From: Candidatus Marispirochaeta associata
Lineage (GTDB): Bacteria > Spirochaetota > Spirochaetia > JC444 > Marispirochaetaceae
Length of the DNA stretch: 33,329 nt
Assembly (NCBI GenBank): GCA_001749745.1
Contig: JWTM01000517.1
Span: forward strand, 1 to 33,329
Reading direction: 5' to 3'
Shown: piece by piece, positions 32,034 through 33,329 of the stretch
How the letters are laid out: every line of letters starts with the position of its first letter
Numbering within the stretch: position 1 is the stretch's first letter
Program-made: the position numbers and the translations under genes
The notes under the pieces: generated by a model
The model's input: only the letters and a program-made list of their open reading frames with translations
What the model was told of the DNA's origin: nothing
Database searches by the model: none

Positions 32034-33230
32034 TTACGCGGCCTTGTCTAGGATGAGCTCTCTCTGCTCATCCAGTACTTCCTTTGTAATGTAGGATCTA
32101 CTCGTTGTCCAGTCTTCCGTGTATTCAATCAGGTAACTTGTCACTAGCCGGAGATACGACTTAGCTGATGGGAATATCCCAACAACCCGTGATCGCCTCC
32201 TGATTTCATTATTCAGTCGTTCGAGCATATTGGTAGATGCAACCTTACGATGATCTAGCTTCTCAAAGCCAAAGAACTGCAGAGAATCCTCTAGGCCCTC
32301 ATCCAGAATATCCATCGCTTCCGGGTGTTTGTCGGCAAGTTCCTCCATGAGATCCTTGGCATATTTTCGCGCATCTACAAGCGTTGGTTGCAGCCAAATA
32401 TGCTTTATTTTACTGGCAACATAGTCCTTGTTTTTTCCTCGAACCTTGGCGAGGATGTTCCTCATAAAGTGAACCTTGCAGCGTTGCCAGCTGCTTCCAA
32501 TGAACTCTTTCCGGATGGCATTCTTTAATCCTTGGTGAGCATCAGAAACAGCAAGCCACACATTCTTGAGGCCGCGTTCCTTGAGCTTCATGAACAGCTG
32601 GCGGTAGTTATCTTCGTTCTCCGCATCCATGGCCTCGATAGCTAATATTTCGCGCTCTCCGGTCCGTGAGAGGCCGCAGACAACCATTACAGCAGAGCTT
32701 ACTACTCTACGCTCAACACGGATCTTCTCGTACAAAGCATCTACCCATATGACCGGATACTCTTCTTCCAAGGGACGATTTCGGAACTGTTCAACCTGGG
32801 CATCGAGCCCTTTATTGATCTCTGAGACTTGGCTGGCGGAGATGTTCTCAATTCCTAACTGCTTGGCCAGGCGATCTATCTTCCTGGTGGATACACCGTT
32901 GATGAACGCTTCTTGAACAACCTGCAAGAGAGCCTGTTCGGACCGTTTCTTTTCGGTCACGAAGAAGGGGATATACCCTCCTTTGCGAAGCTTGGGAACG
33001 ACCAGGTACATGGTACCTAATCGCGTATCAAAGCGTCGTACTCGAGTTCCGGAGAAGTACGTTCGTCTACTTTCTGAATGTTGTCCCTTTTCGGCGCCAA
33101 CAATGCCTTCAGCCTCAATTTTCATGAGCTGCTCGGTTGTCCACTTCAACATCTCGAAAAGTGGGTCTGATTCACCGATAAACTGGGATAGAAGGTTCTT
33201 GAAATCTTTGGTACTGTTACGTGGAGCCAC
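32034..33230 (-). CDS. IS256-family (mutator-type) transposase
   Basis: A 398-aa transposase. The DDE residues are D164 in IWVDALYEKIR, D230 in AVSDAHQGLKNAI and E337 in NMLERLNNEIRRRSR, with the family signature WQRCKVHFMRN (248-258). It moves the element by a copy-and-paste circle route in known relatives. The GTG start at 33230 is preceded by AAGGAG eight bases upstream. No frameshift is seen, so it is probably active. Confidence 0.95.
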   Translation of the reverse strand: MAPRNSTKDFKNLLSQFIGESDPLFEMLKWTTEQLMKIEAEGIVGAEKGQHSESRRTYFSGTRVRRFDTRLGTMYLVVPKLRKGGYIPFFVTEKKRSEQALLQVVQEAFINGVSTRKIDRLAKQLGIENISASQVSEINKGLDAQVEQFRNRPLEEEYPVIWVDALYEKIRVERRVVSSAVMVVCGLSRTGEREILAIEAMDAENEDNYRQLFMKLKERGLKNVWLAVSDAHQGLKNAIRKEFIGSSWQRCKVHFMRNILAKVRGKNKDYVASKIKHIWLQPTLVDARKYAKDLMEELADKHPEAMDILDEGLEDSLQFFGFEKLDHRKVASTNMLERLNNEIRRRSRVVGIFPSAKSYLRLVTSYLIEYTEDWTTSRSYITKEVLDEQRELILDKAA

Positions 33231-33302
33231 TGTTAACTCTCCTTATGGTTTTGTTTGGTCACTTAACCCATCGGAGGAAATGGTGGCTCCTTTTAGTTAT
33301 CT

Positions 33303-33323
33303 AAATTGCGAACATTTTTGGAC
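33303..33323 (-). repeat. Terminal inverted repeat of the IS256-family element (transposase 5' side)
   Basis: Begins AAATTGCGAAC and ends TTTGGAC on the plus strand, the partner of 31986-32006. Confidence 0.75.
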
Positions 33324-33329
33324 GGGATC

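Larger units (their letters stand above)
31986..33323 (-). mobile_element. IS256-family insertion sequence, complete
   Basis: An element of about 1.34 kb with near-perfect terminal inverted repeats (31986-32006 and 33303-33323, 18 of 21 positions matching) and one intact transposase read leftwards. It lies 116 bases upstream of the modA coding start. Only six bases remain to its right in the window, so an 8-9-bp target duplication cannot be verified; the visible six bases do not match the left flank. Confidence 0.85.

Noticed and set aside
1..33329. CRISPR array, tRNA, rRNA or phage genes
   Set aside because: No regularly spaced direct repeats, no cloverleaf-like sequence, and no integrase, capsid or tail-like proteins were noticed on either strand; a computed search was not possible.
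31976..33329. Target-site duplication around the IS256-family element
   Set aside because: Only six bases remain on the right (GGGATC) and they do not match the left flank, so no duplication can be claimed.

Overview
The window looks like a chromosomal segment of a diderm, probably free-living spirochaete. This is inferred from the protein repertoire: a LivK signal peptide ending in an FANGQGE-type sequence, an ODP-type diiron oxygen sensor paired with a cytosolic MCP (the arrangement known from Treponema denticola), lipoproteins with spirochaete-style lipoboxes, and no ribosomal or phage genes. The species cannot be named from sequence alone. Most of the segment is GC-rich and densely coding. 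The two insertion sequences and the mntP/modABC stretch look visibly AT-richer.

Layout. (1) 1-1717: an IS with a DDE transposase and 17-bp perfect inverted ends; its left end lies at the window edge. (2) 1756-3066: a MATE/ANKH-like multi-TM protein, overlapping convergently with alaA (3031-4248), which is coupled to a membrane-anchored unknown. (3) 5158-9859: a degenerate HD-GYP protein, an unknown helical protein, a 54-aa small ORF, a TGS/ThrRS-like/uridine-kinase fusion and a PilZ protein. (4) 9923-13426 (minus): a signal-peptide protein followed by two tandem paralogous lipoproteins. (5) 13595-14857: a spore-photolyase-like radical SAM protein lacking the key cysteine. (6) 14935-21055: a seven-gene, tightly overlapped operon. 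It holds a membrane protein, a winged-helix regulator, a LolA-like carrier, an outer-membrane beta-barrel, an ABC ATPase and two FtsX-type permeases, and starts from a strong promoter overlapped by four CAAAG/CTTTG half-sites. (7) 21052-21939: a PfkB sugar kinase. (8) 22079-27034: livKHMGF, with a terminator-like attenuator after livK and a bidirectional terminator at the end. (9) 27111-28724 (minus): the ODP oxygen sensor and its MCP. (10) 28847-31840: mntP and, convergently, modABC. (11) 31986-33323: a complete IS256-family element.

The most interesting signals are three. The LolA/barrel/ABC operon looks like a self-contained, dedicated-repressor envelope trafficking system. The ODP-MCP pair implies cytosolic oxygen/iron chemotaxis. 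The 10-mer CCTCCGTCCC occurs 11 times on the two strands, in several reading frames encoding different peptides, and is absent from both IS elements and from mntP/modABC. That pattern suggests a genome-wide architecture motif, such as a Chi-like site, rather than a protein-level signal.
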